Below, piece by piece: positions 21,227 through 33,600 of a DNA stretch of 64,000 nt. The stretch is taken from positions 6,627,540 to 6,691,539 of the forward strand of contig NC_064042.1 of the NCBI RefSeq assembly GCF_932526225.1, given 5' to 3'. The stretch's first letter is position 1. Each line of letters opens with the position of its first letter. Origin of the DNA: Nematostella vectensis (lineage: Eukaryota; Cnidaria; Anthozoa; Actiniaria; Edwardsiidae). Made by a program: the position numbers and the translations under genes. Below the pieces are notes generated by a model. The model did not search any database, was not told where the DNA came from, and was given only the letters and a program-made list of their open reading frames with translations.

Positions 21227-22276
21227 TTACCTTCTATTTTCCATCTCTATCACGTTCACGCAATGCGTACTACTTATCCCGGCAATAGTTGATACATCGT
21301 CGCCGACTTCTAGCTGTGACACCGCTGCACCGCTCCTTGACACCCCACTCAGCTCAGGACGAGAGGGAATGGGTCGAGTGTCTTCATGTGATAGTGGCGC
21401 CACCTGGCCTCGTCGACACGACCCAAAAAGAACGTGTCTGAACTCAGGCATCCTCCAGGCATACACCAGTATGTTAACACACGAGTTTGAGTACTGCAAC
21501 TGCAGTAGCGCGAAGAACACATCGTTATCATAGTACGGATACTCCAAGTAACTCCACATGGTCAAGAAACAATTATAAGGCATCCACGTGATTAGTGACG
21601 TCAGCGTGACAATGAGAAGCGTCACGGCAAGTTTCTTGTCACGCAATTGTCGACTTTTGTGTGAATTACCTCCCTGGACATGACTGAATTTCACTTTTAA
21701 CAATACTCCAGAGTACGCTATTATTATAATAAGCACAGGCAGATACAAAAAGACGAGGTATAAGTACTTGAAAATGATGTATGGAAGCGTGGAGGTATAT
21801 TTGGACGGCACGTAGATACTAATCACAAGACTTGAGAGCGCCCATGGAGCCGCGATAATGGTGATGTAGAAGGCGTTGCCCAGTGTTCGATGATAGAACG
21901 GGAAGACAACGGCCACAAATCGCTCCACGGAAATCTCTGAAAGCAAGAACACAGACGCCAGGCTGGAGAAATAGTCCAACGTGTAGCAAAATCTCTTAAT
22001 AGTATTGTCAATAGTCCATCGATATATAAACCCCAAATCGAAAATGACTCGGAGGAAAACGTTGATGCCAACGAGAAGATCGGCAATGCATAGGTTAACA
22101 AGGAGATAGTAGGGTCGTCGGCGTCGAAGAACCTTGGTTTTCATGAAGACGACTAGGCTGATAGAGTTACCGATTATTGTTAACAGCGCGAGGATGCTCC
22201 CTGAGGATATTATTGCCTTGAGATTCCAAAGGTTACTCTGGTCTTCTGTTCCCGTTAAGTTCTGGCTTGTGTTCAT
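21227..22276 (-). CDS. class A (rhodopsin-like) orphan GPCR, copy B
   Basis: Intronless, 349 aa. Same architecture and motifs as the receptor at 1667-2689: GN in TM1, NLCIADLL in TM2, ERF after TM3, WMPYN in TM6, NILVYAWR in TM7, and no ECL2 cysteine. This copy keeps what is probably the original C-terminus (THCVNVIEMENRR), which the transposon removed in copy A. A cluster of changes in TM3 (LLSEIS here, LLAAVS in copy A) stands out in an otherwise ~97% identical pair. Membrane receptor, ligand unknown; a MECA-like relationship is inference from the TM7 sequence and the missing loop cysteine. Confidence 0.9.
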   Translation of the reverse strand: MNTSQNLTGTEDQSNLWNLKAIISSGSILALLTIIGNSISLVVFMKTKVLRRRRPYYLLVNLCIADLLVGINVFLRVIFDLGFIYRWTIDNTIKRFCYTLDYFSSLASVFLLSEISVERFVAVVFPFYHRTLGNAFYITIIAAPWALSSLVISIYVPSKYTSTLPYIIFKYLYLVFLYLPVLIIIIAYSGVLLKVKFSHVQGGNSHKSRQLRDKKLAVTLLIVTLTSLITWMPYNCFLTMWSYLEYPYYDNDVFFALLQLQYSNSCVNILVYAWRMPEFRHVLFGSCRRGQVAPLSHEDTRPIPSRPELSGVSRSGAAVSQLEVGDDVSTIAGISSTHCVNVIEMENRR

Positions 22277-23691
22277 TGTAAGAAGATCAAAACGTTATTT
22301 ATTCAAATACGTCAATTTTTTTCGCGATGACACAAGGGTGAACTGTGAATCACAGTGAAATGCGACCGTGAAGTTGCCGCGACCGATCACAGGTAGAAAA
22401 CCTTGTATTCATATAATATCATTGTTTCTGTAGGAACAAAACACCTTTTTTTTCCTGTGCTGATTATTTACCCATCCGCAGTATTCGTATTTTCCTTATA
22501 AGTCCAGGTACTCTCTGTTTCCCTTGAAAAATCCCACTCAACTGTAATTGTGTTCACGGCTACTTTTTTATGGTTGGCCCACCACATGAGCTTGGATTAC
22601 TCTGAGTCGCTTGTAATGTTTCTAGCGATTTATGGTTTTGGATGACACTCAATTTTCGTTGCTCAGCTGACAGTGCTGTTTACCTTCGTATCAGTTGTCT
22701 TGGATGTGCCAATAAGAAACTTTCCTCACACCGGATGGTAAAGACTTGCTGATGCAAATATAAAAAATAGCGTTATTAGATACTTTTTCGCGTGCAGAAA
22801 TGATAACATTTGTCAGTTTGATTTGTATGTTGGGAAATATTCGTGACATTATTTTGGGAAATTGCGATATTATTAGTTGATGTAATGAGTTTTAATGACA
22901 GAAATTAAATCACAAAGGATGAATAGGCCTTTTAAAGAATTAGAGGAAGACCAAAGGACTGTCAATTTTACTCCATTTATTTTTGTGTTTCGCTTTTTTC
23001 AACACAAACACAAAAGAAGTACACAGAAAAACTAAGGGAAAACATTGCAAGCCAAACCGATGTCATTATTGACACCTTTATAAAAGAAATAAAACTAATT
23101 AAACCAGAGGCGGAACATGTCATTTAACAAGAAGATCAACGTTGAGTAATTATTGCTCATTTCTATTTCTTCGTTTCTTTTTGCGGGAGCCCACGTTTGA
23201 TCTCGATGCAGCTGACTTCACGTAACTTACACCATCTGGACAACGTGGGCCGTTAATCGTGTACACGATATGTGATTGGTTAAATAAGCTTTAGTATGTC
23301 CCATGTATGTGGAGAAGCTAATTAGCCGTTAACGCCGAGAAACAATCACTGCTCAGGCGCAGTGTGAGAATTAGAATTGGGTGGGTTTTTTCTTATCAAA
23401 TATCATGAGGAAGGGGGAAGATTTTAGCTCAAGACTACGAGAGTCGAGGAGGGCCATCAGCTTTTAGAGGCAATAACTTTAGAGATAATAAATCGAGATT
23501 GTTATAATTCGAAATTATTATCCCGGTATCTGAAGGCCCTTCACGGCTTTCGCCTCGAAGTAGTGTGTTCTACGTTTGCCGATCAAGTCGCAAGTATTAG
23601 TTATTTTCACGCGCTCTGATTGGTCAAGGGTCCACAATTCGTAGCGGGCTTTACTCTCTCTACGAACGTTCTACGGGCAAAACCAAAATAG
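22277..23691. other. GPCR B upstream region
   Basis: Colinear with 2690-4138 in copy A, with indels. Non-coding. Presumed 5' flank of the minus-strand receptor gene. Confidence 0.5.
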
Positions 23692-24354
23692 GGCCCCGAT
23701 CAAACGGAGATGATAGTTGATGAGAGTTCCACTCTTTCTTAGCTCTCACAGGATGGCGATCAAACGGTCTTTGAGAGTTTTTTTTTTCTTTTTTAATATA
23801 GTTTTTATTGGAGATTTTCTATGATTGTTTTTACATTTTTGTTACACATTTTTTCCATTGTTACAAGGTTTTCCATTCATTATTTCCCTTACATTAATCG
23901 ATTATAGACTTTCTCTTAACTTGTAAATTACATTTCAATTTAAAACTTTATTCTCCTTTTTTTTCCAGCTCTAACCTCCCATCCCTCCCCCTTTCTCCCC
24001 CCCCCCCCCCCCAAAGAAGACACAACCAGAAGTCCCCTCTTTCCCATTTACTGAGCAACATACTTTACTAAATCAAATATATATTAATATTGTTCAACTG
24101 AAATCTATTTAAGACTCAATCATCTCATATAATTTGTCCCATTTAGCCAGGTGCAGCTGCAGGGAGTTGTTTTGCAATGCACACAAACCAAACTCAAATC
24201 AAATCAAACCAAATCAACTCATACTGACGTATTTTTACAAGCATGCATTGAAGTAATGGAGTACCACCTCGCACCTTATACACATAGTTCTTAAAGAGTA
24301 GCAGTATCAAGTTTATTAACTGACAATTTCTACCCCTAAATGATGTTTTTAGGG

Positions 24355-27300
24355 TTAAGGTCTGGAAGTGTTAGATTGTACTTTTAGCTGTAAATACAAA
24401 TTCTTTACTATCACACATTCAGCAAATAGATGGACCATCGTTTCTATGTGGTCCATACAGAGCGAGCAGCGTGGAGAATCAACGAGATTGAATTTATACA
24501 ACTGTGCATTTAAATAAAGAATATTATTCAAAATCTTGTACTGGAAAGACCTCAAATACGCGTTATTAGTAGTTTTATATATACGCAAATAGATTTCTTT
24601 CCATTCAAGATCTGAGACTGCATCTAACTCTAGCTTATTCCTGATACCTATTTGTGCTGTTGGTGATTCTGCACAACGGCTTATCATATCAGAATAGATG
24701 GATTTGTGTTTTATTTTATTAAGGTCTACAAACTCACCATTAATAATAACAGAGGCTCGCTTGCAGTTTGTAGCAGAAAGTAGAGATCGGTCCCTTAATA
24801 CTGATTTCCATTCACTCGGGATACTCTTAATTAGGGAAAACCACTGGAAAAACTCATGTTCTTTAAAACCTTTAGACGTTGCGTAATCCCATAGGAAAAC
24901 ACCATTTTCATCAATTAGATCAGCCACTACTATGAAGCCCCTTTTAATTAATGAAATTTGATTAAGTATGGCACTGAATGTATTTGTTATTCCATAACGG
25001 TTGATACAAAATGGTTCCAACATCCTCCCTAATTATAGGTACACAACCCCAATCTGACCAAGTGGTTAAAATTGAATTGTAAAATCTCAAGAGATCATCC
25101 GGCAATCTTTTTTATCAAAGTTAACCCCAATCCCTGCCTTGCCACTAACTGAGGCTAGCTGTATGTTAGGAATAATCTTCCATGTTTTAACAGTGTCGTC
25201 AATTAACCTAATTGCCCATCGTATTTGCCTCGTCTTTACAATCGCATCTATATCTGGCATACGTAAGCCTCCAAACTCTAGGTCAGCTATCAATGTCTTA
25301 TATTTTACCTTTGGTTTTTTACCATTCCAGAGAAAATCTAATATGATTGATTTAACCTTTGCCGCAAAATCAAATTTGAACACACATATGATATCTTAGA
25401 TAAAGCCAACGTGTGTACAACTATAACTTTCCCCATTAGTGTGAGAGTCCTTGACCTCCATATATTAAGAGTTGTTTTCAAACTTTCTAACACCCTATCA
25501 AAATTATGCTTCTTGATCAAACCTTCATTATGTGAAAAGGAGATACCTAAGATCTTAACACTATCTGTATGTAGATTCATAACTCTAAACTTATACTTCA
25601 AAAACATATTTTTATTTGATTGTCCAACGCCTCCTCCAATCCAACCAATTTCAGATTTGGTGACATTTAGTTTTAAGAGTGAGTAGGAATAAAACCTATT
25701 AAGCTGCGCTAGGAGTTTATCTAATGAATCCTGATTACGAAGAAAAAAGGTTGCATCATCCGAAAACATTATTGACTTGATTTCCCTTTTCTCTAACATT
25801 ACACCTGATATATTACTATCATCCTGTACCACTACTGCAAACACTTCCATAATCAAGATAAATAAGTACGGAGCCAGGGGGACACCCTGTTTGACCCCTC
25901 TTGTAGTGGGGAAGAAATAGGTCGTATGACCGTTATTCAAAACACAACTCTCATTATCCTTTATTATTGCTCTTATCCACCGTATAAAGGAAGGCCCAAA
26001 GCCGAGTCGCTGAAGGGTCGCATGTATCATTGAATGATTAATGCTATCGAAAGCTTTCTCAAAATCTGCTGCAAACATGATATGAGGTCTTTGTTAAGCT
26101 TTAAAAACTCCATTGTATCAGCGATAAAGCGAATAGCTTCATCAATATTACGGTCTTTTACAAAAGCATATTGGTCTGGATGAATGATTCTTGGCAAGAT
26201 ATTTATTAATCTAGCGCTTAATACTTTGCTACAAATCTTTCTATCCACATTTAGAAGACTAGGACGCCAATTGGGAAGAAATCTTACGTCTTTATCTTTT
26301 TTTTCAATTAAAGTTATAACTGCTTGTCTCTGAGTCGTACTAAGTGACCCCTTAACATATGCATCATTCAGACTGTCGACCACCATATATCCCAATCCCC
26401 CCCAGAAGGCTATGTAGAACTCCTTAGTTAGCCCATCACACCCTGGAGTTTTTGAGTTAGCCATACTAACTAAACTAGCGTAACATTCACTTATTGACAA
26501 AGGACCTTCACATCCTTTTACCTCTTCCTCTGATAAAGTTGGTGTATTTATCTCCGATAGATATTTGAGGCATTCCTGCTCTGACTCATACAGTCAGTAT
26601 TCACCATGTTATATAAATTACTATAAAACTCTCTAATACCACTAAGAATTTGATTAGGATCAGTTATGTCTTCGTTTTCTATTCTCAATTTCCTAACATG
26701 TGTTTTTGTTTTGTTTCTTTTCTCTAAAGAAAGGAAGTACTTTTATTTTTTTCACCCTGCTCATGCCATTTAACTTTAGAACGTAAAATGGCACCCTCCA
26801 CTATATGGTCACTGAGTTTATTTAGTTTAGACGAGAGATCTTCATGCAAGGTAACCAGTGTTATATCCTCTTGCCAGTCAGCTATCTTTTCTATATTCAT
26901 AATATCATTTTCTGTTGCACTATAACTAGCACTGAACTGCTTTGCCTTCCCTTTTGAATATTTAATTGTGAACTTCCGGATTTCGTATTTAAAAAGCTCC
27001 CATTTCATTTGTGGGTTAATATCAAAATATAATTGTTTTAATTCTTGTATTTTGTCCCTCAATGCCTCAATATACTTACTATCGTTAGTTAAGGAATTAT
27101 TAAATTTCCAAAAAGATGGGCCATGTTTTTCTCCAGGCAAAGAGTTGATACTCAGAGTTATAGCCGAATGATCCGTGGCTGGTACCGGGATAATTTCACT
27201 TTTCTCAACATATGGTTGCAAACAGTGTGATATAAGAAAATAGAGCAACCTTCGGAAGATTGATTCCTTTTTCCTAGAAGCTTTTCCCTGTCCTTTGCCT

Positions 27301-27914
27301 GACCATGTGAATTTCTTACTATCTGGGTGTCGTACCCTAAAAATATCACACAAATCTAATTCTTCCATAATACTTTCCACCGCATCAACAGAACGCGTTT
27401 TAATAACCGGATTGCCCCCATATGCCTCCAATTCAATATCAAAGAAGAAATTTAAATCTCCTCCAATTATGATAGGTATTTCAGATGATGTTGACATAGA
27501 TAGAAGTTTAGTACTGATTTCCTGAAAAAAGGGAACTTGATTTTTTTCATTGTTTGGAGCATATAGATTTGCCAGCAAAAACTCTTTACCTTGAATAATA
27601 CAACTCAAGATTACGAAGCGCCCATTAGGATCAATGCATGTGTTGAGAATCTTATAATCCACATCACAACCAAATATCACTGCCACTCCCCTGCTGTCCG
27701 TGGTGCCATGGGACATGAAAAAATCGCCACGAAACATATTTCGCCACAAATTTTCACAATCTTTAGAGCTATGAGATTCCTGTAGGAAAGTAATTCCGCT
27801 AAGGCCTTTATGTTTAGCAATCCAATTAAACATTTTTTTCCTTTTCTTAGAATCACGTATTCCCCTGACATTTAAGGACATTAGCCCAAAGCCTAATTCA
27901 CCACTGTTGAACAT
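24355..27914 (-). pseudogene. LINE ORF2: endonuclease plus reverse transcriptase
   Basis: The N-terminal apurinic-type endonuclease shows LMSLNVRGI, FLQESH, LANLYAPN, IIGGDLN and a terminal TDHSAI (27914 to about 27150). RT blocks follow: TPGCDGLTKEFY, ADFEKAFDSINH, TTRGVKQGVPLAPYLF, the catalytic MFSDDATFF (FSDD box) and LTLMGKVIVVHTLALSK. Near the C-terminus is CSLCMDHIETMVHLFAEC, the Cys/His motif of L1-like ORF2. Frame breaks near 26725-26500, 26078, about 25380-25340 and 25087-25023 make it inactive. Confidence 0.9.
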
Positions 27915-28142
27915 TGTTATAAATTGACTTGCAAATTTCGCACATCGTAACTATGTTGGCTAATCGCAATGCTTTATGCCCAGTAACACCCCAAAATAAG
28001 TAAAAAACAATGAAAAAACATAAATACAGTTTCATCGAGCAGGTAAATACTCACAGTCCTTCCTACAAAGGAATTTGGGGTATCTTGGTCAGTTCTGACG
28101 CTCCATTCCGCATTACATTGACGGAGTATAAGGCCTGGTACT

Positions 28143-28986
28143 CTACTCTCCCCGGTAAAGCTTTCCAGAAATAAAGAGCTGGTCAACGACTAGCCTTGCA
28201 TGCTTCTTGTCATTCTTTGCTGCCTTAAATACTGGGTAGAGCTTCTTTCTCACAGCATCTATCTCTTGCGGGAAATCATCAGTGACTCCAAGTTTCGATC
28301 CTTTTTCTATGTTCTTAGTATTGGCCATAACCTTGATCTTGTCCTTCATCCATAAGAAGCGGGCGATAATTGGTCTGCTTATTGTCCCAACATCCGATGG
28401 TTGCTTAACCTCCTTTACAGTGCCGCTCATTTCGTCCTCAACAACGGCCTCAACCTCATCGGGTGTTTGCTTGAGTTTTCCCAATCTATGAACTCTTTCA
28501 AATTTTATTTTTTCCACCTCTTCCTTCGGCATTTTCATTCGGTCAATTAAGGCTTGTCTCAATATGGCTTCAGTTAGTTGTGGGGTCTCTTCGTCTTCCT
28601 CCTTAAGCCCGAACAATTTAATATTACTCTGTCGAGAATAAGCCTCGTGTCGAATTGACTTGTATTTCACCTCCTCCAAATTTCCTTTCAGAATCTCGAC
28701 AGATTGCTTCAAGATAGTTATATCCTTCCAGATGCACTGTCTTTTCCTTTTCCACTTCAAGCTCAGCATCCTTAAAATCTAACGATTTTTTGAGTTCGTC
28801 AATGTCCTCTTTCATCTTCTTTACATCGAGAGCGAGAATAATATCCAACTTCTTATTTATCTCGTCAAGAACCACGCGGCAACCATTACACTCTCCGACA
28901 CCCGATAGAAAACCATTTACCTCCCTCTCGTCGGTTTGTGATGAACTCGAGCTCATCTTTTTTCGTTTTCCAGCTCCCTTAGACAT
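28143..28986 (-). pseudogene. LINE ORF1 (coiled-coil RNA-binding type)
   Basis: Begins MSKGAGKRKK, has a CNGC pair, then a lysine/glutamate-rich coiled coil. After a frameshift near 28745 it continues with RHEAYSRQSNIKLFGLKEE, FERVHRLGK and RPIIARFLW, the layout of L1-type ORF1 proteins (coiled coil, RRM-like domain, C-terminal domain). Disrupted by one frameshift. Confidence 0.8.
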
Positions 28987-29174
28987 TCGGCTCTGATATT
29001 TGGGAGATTTGAGGCCAGTTCCGAATTTGTAGTTATATTTTGTACGAAGTTTACGGAGCTACACAGAAACCTGACCGGTCTGCATGCCTACTCGACCGCG
29101 CGAATCGGGAGATCGGTCTTTGAGAGTTATCAAGAGTAGTGACTAATTATTTGACTTCACGATTGATCACTAAA

Positions 29175-29369
29175 AGGGCCCCCGAATCGTCTTTGGCGAG
29201 CACCCCGTTTTTTTATGCGAGACCGAGCATTTTCAGATTTTTGAATAAATCGAGCAGCGAGCGCAACAAAAAATACAATGCGAGCACGGCGGAAAAAATG
29301 CGTGAGCATGCGAGCATTTGCCGAAAACTGCAAGCAAATCAAAATTTCGGAGGACCATTCGGGTGCCCT
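29175..29369. mobile_element. 195-bp MITE with actaaa target duplication
   Basis: The ends agggcccccgaatcgt and the complement of attcgggtgccct pair as TIRs. actaaa flanks both sides (29169-29174, 29370-29375). Copy A has the single empty site (cactgaaccggg near 4277). The interior is dense in gcgagca/cgagca words. Non-coding. Confidence 0.85.
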
Positions 29370-29574
29370 ACTAAACCGGGAATAACACGTTAGATGTCAC
29401 TTAATGTGAAAAGCTGAACGAAATACTCTCATAAACTAACAATTATCAACTCTAATGTCGAATTTGAACATGTTCAAAGTGAATGAGAGTCGGTGAAAGA
29501 GCGTGAGAGTGCACTCACAAACGGTCATGAGATTTGGAACTCTCATCAACTTCCATCTCCGTTTGATCGAGGCA

Positions 29575-30661
29575 TAAACTGTTAAAGGAAGACGATTTTT
29601 TCACGATAAAGTATTGTTTTAAATAAAAAAAGTAGATCAAACTCTCTAGATGTTTTGAACCACCTTAAATGAGCACATTTGGGTCCATCATATACTTTTT
29701 ATGTTATTTGCTTCGCTAAATACAAAAATTAAAAACAGATGAATAGGAAAAGCTACGTAAATGGGAAAGATAATTGACATTTCCAATTACTGCCCCCCTT
29801 CCCCAATGGTCTGTCCTTAAACAACAGTTCCTTGCTCACATATTCCGATCATTTAAAGTAGTAACTAACTATAAACAAGCTTCAAACACAAGCATTTTTC
29901 TCAAAAATGATTAACATAAACCTGGGTGTTAAGATGACTTTAATAAATTTGGAGCTTTCCTTGAAAGTTTGTTTGTAAACGATATACTTCGATATGCACG
30001 AAGGAAAGAGGACTAATACGGAACAGTTGTCGAATTCAAAACTTATTTTTCCTATTTTTTTTTAAGATAAAAAAAAGTATCAGATGCTATAAATTGGTGT
30101 ATACTTTGCTCGTCCCTATATTGACAGTGACATTGGGTCCATTTTAACGATTAAACCAATCAAAAGAATATGCCCTTTGAACCATGTTTGGGGAAGGGAA
30201 GGCCCTGGATAGAGATAGGGGGCTTAGGAATAATATGGCTTTGAGAAAAGGGAGGAAGGGGGGGAGGGGTAAACGAAATGGGGTTTTAAAGAGCCTTTAC
30301 GGGTTGATTATATACTTCTTAGCGGGAAACGTCGCAGCAAATAAATCAGCTAAATCTTAATAACATAGCTCACATATTCGGATCCTTTCAAGATCCCGTC
30401 AAGGTGGCGGGGTTGTTCTTAGTTTCTAATCTACCCATAAATTAATCTATACAAGGAAAATAAATTAAAAATGCCAACCGGAATACTTGAGCTATAGACT
30501 TGGTTCTTAGCGGGAAACTGGCGTAAGCTAGCAGCGGTTCGGATCAAAGAAAAAAAAATAATAGAGCATATAACAGATAATAATAACAGAGCTCATATTT
30601 CCAGACCCTTTCAATACTGTTAGAGGTTGCGGGGCTGGAATTATCTACAGAGGGGGAAGAA
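29575..30661. other. upstream region of PAN-EGF-D8C copy B
   Basis: Aligns with copy A in two blocks (4490-4850 and 8936-9645) without the large TIR elements found there. The last ~430 bp before the start codon are strongly conserved with copy A and probably hold promoter and 5'UTR. The segment 29955-30030 is echoed at about 31115-31200 (internal duplication in copy B). Confidence 0.45.
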
Positions 30662-33600
30662 ATGAAAAATGCACTCCTTTTCGTTATCTTGCAGACTTGG
30701 GTTACTTTTGTTAAAGGTGAGAGTAGTACCACGGAGGAATTTTATTGGGAAAGTTAGTTGATAGAGATTGTGAGAAATGTGAGACTGTGTAAATGTAGTT
30801 AGAGACGTTTTCAAGTATGCTAGAACTTCCCTTATGAATACTTTTCATGATTGAATCATGTTTTCCGTCATGTACAACGCCAAATAATAATAGCAGGTAC
30901 CATTATTTAACCACTAGGCGAATGTGATTTATATTACAGTAGCTAACTATGAACTCACTTGAATCAATTTAAAATCCAATTTTCCGTTGCCGAATCCTCA
31001 AATATTTTTTTAATGATAAACAAAAACCAGGGTATTAAAATGTATATAAAAATAATATACTCATACTACGCTTTTCACGTGTTAAGGTTCCACGCGTAAG
31101 AGCGATGATTTTAAATAAACTTGGTGCTTTCCTAGAAGGTTTGCTTATAAATGCTCGATATAACTTTGATATACAAGGAGAAGAGGATAAATGCGGAGAA
31201 ATTCATGTATTTGTGAGACAATAGATCGACTTCGACCGCTTCCATTGAAAAAATATTGGGAATGGCCCAGGAAAGGCGCACCCTTCCATCGAGATTTGAG
31301 GGGCCTTTAAAGATACCAGCGACGGCTAGGAAGGCGTGACCGAGAAAAAGCACTTATAGACTTTGGCGATAAATCCCAGAATAGTTTCAATTAAATAAGC
31401 TAGAATTTACCCTTGGGAAAAAACATAACTTAACCGAAAACTTATCTTCTACAATAGCGAACAGGGAAATGTAGGCTTATACTCCAACCGCTCCCGCCCA
31501 AGCTTAAGACAGTAAAAACGTGAATTTCACGTCGTGGTTTGGCAGAGAACGGTTGAAAATTTCTCAAATAGAACGCATTTTTACGTATGGCTTTTGAATT
31601 TCCAAATCAATTGTTTTTCTACAGGCAAGAAAAACGTGACAAAAGATAGTACTTTTATGCTCTCATTTCTTCGTCTACTTGCAGAAAGTTTTCGAAAATA
31701 TCGCATACCGCACAAAAGGACGGGGTTTTGAAGATCATGCGCGACATCCCGTTAACACCGCAACACCGCAACACCGCAACATCGCAATATTTTAATTTTT
31801 TTACCGCAATAACGCCGTTTAAAAACCAAAATCCCGCATTTTCCAGTGTTTTGAAATACCTTTTACCGCAATCTCGTACAAAAAAGGGCCAACACCGCAA
31901 AACCCAACCGCCCTCCCCGTAAGTTTCTTCTTGCCGTCATCGTAGTCGGTAAAGCTTATTTTTTCTTTTTAATTTCCAGAAATCTCCCAAAAACTTTGTC
32001 TCAGTTCATGTCTCAGTTTCAAGCCTTCAAGTTTTAAGTTTATTGACCATTTACATAGGATGCATAAAAGCATTTTTCGGGTCAAGTTCTTTTTGCCTTG
32101 GCCGTAGTCGTTGCGTACTGGCGCGAGAGTTTTTTTATCTGTTGTTTTTTAGAAATCTCCCTAAAAGTATGTCAAACGGCAGGAACACCGCTGATAAAAG
32201 ACACATCATTTTAGTGACGACTAACCCATTATCACATCGTCTTAGAAACTCCTTAGAAACTTACCAGACGTATTGTTGTCTATGTTTTCGGAACATAAAG
32301 AAAATATGACAGTGGACATCGGAAAACCACCCTTGGTTCGATTTTTTTTTTGTACAAAAGGAGCAATGATGACTTAAGACTCTTTGAAAAATATTCCTTG
32401 AAATTTGTTTCGTAGACTTGAAAGAGTTTACGCTGGAGACAGTAATAACAAACTTCCTCTCGCCACAGACACTCTAACTAGGTTAAGTCTGCATTTTAGT
32501 CTGAGTCTTATTAAAATAAGTGTTGTGCAACCCTTTTTAATCACGTATTTTGTAACGGATACATCAGATTGGCTGTACTGTACTGTACTTGTACTGTACT
32601 TGTACTGTACTTGTACTGTACTTGTACTGTACTTGTACTGTACTTAGCAGTGTAAGGTTTGTTCTTCGAGTGCGCATGCGTTCTACACTATTTTGTATTC
32701 AGCAGGGGGGGGGGTAGATAGAATTTAATATATCACATATTGCGATTGTACATACAATTGTCGCCTGAAAATAGTAGTAGCCTAAACATTTTTGGACAAT
32801 TTCTTATAGCGGAGCCAGCGCGGCCGTAGGCCGCTCGCGGAGCCCCATAGGAATAGAAATAGTCTCTTAGGCGACTCAGTTTTTGTGGTCAATCACGTCA
32901 TTGTCACAAGCTGCCAGCCAGGCCAGCCGTGATCTGCCTCGGCACAGGCCTCCAGAGCGCGCAAAACAATATGGGGGATGTGTATTTCTGCCCCTCTCAA
33001 AAACACACGAAAACTGACTGCAGAAAAGCCAAGAATTGTCGAAAAAGAAGTGCTTGAAAAAAATAATTCGTGGGAATGCTAACCACGGATATGAACTCGT
33101 CTAATTATGTGCAAAAGACTGTGTAAAAGCATGGTTGAAAATTTTGAAGAGTCAAGTCTTGTGCTCGAGTCAAGGTCAGCTGAAATTTCAGAGTAAGCCA
33201 CAAGATAAAGAAAGAAAAAACGAGCTAATTTTATGGACACCTTCTCCGACAAGTGCTCCTATGTATTTGTTCTTGCACTGGCAGACGTAGGTAAGTTAGC
33301 GTATTGTATTAAAGTACTTAGCGGAACGATCTTTCGGGGTTGTTTTGTTTTCAAAATTTGAACACCTTTTTTCATTGTTGAACTTTATTTACTTTAAGTA
33401 CTTACCTCAGGGAATAGATATTCTAGGCTGTATTTATCAAATTCGATCTCTAAATCTGCTATTCACCATCTATCATAGGAAAATTATAACTACTATTCAT
33501 GAATGAATTGAATTGAAGTTACCAGAGTAGTCAACTCTGTCACAAGATTTTGGACCTCATCATAACCTAATTTTTGTGAGAATGTTCATACATTCTCTGT

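Larger units (their letters stand above)
23780..29113 (-). mobile_element. Tx1/L1-like LINE, near full length, frameshifted
   Basis: Minus-strand non-LTR retrotransposon. From its 5' end: short 5'UTR, ORF1 (28986-28143), ORF2 (27914-24355), and a 3'UTR ending in an A-rich tail (poly-T on the plus strand from 23780) with an aataaa-type signal. A 15-bp target duplication, cggtctttgagagtt, flanks it at 23765-23779 and 29114-29128. Insertion is inside a MITE. Two ORFs, an AP-type endonuclease and the post-RT Cys/His motif place it in the L1/Tx1 group. The target duplication is perfect, so insertion was fairly recent, yet ORF2 has at least four frame breaks. Confidence 0.9.
23692..29574. mobile_element. 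MITE (copy B orthologue of 4139-4489) split by later insertions
   Basis: The ends gccccgatcaaacggagatg (about 23694) and the complement near 29574 match the copy A element. Between its halves lie a 5.3-kb LINE (23780-29113) and a 195-bp MITE (29175-29369). The uninterrupted copy A element gives the pre-insertion state for both. Confidence 0.75.
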
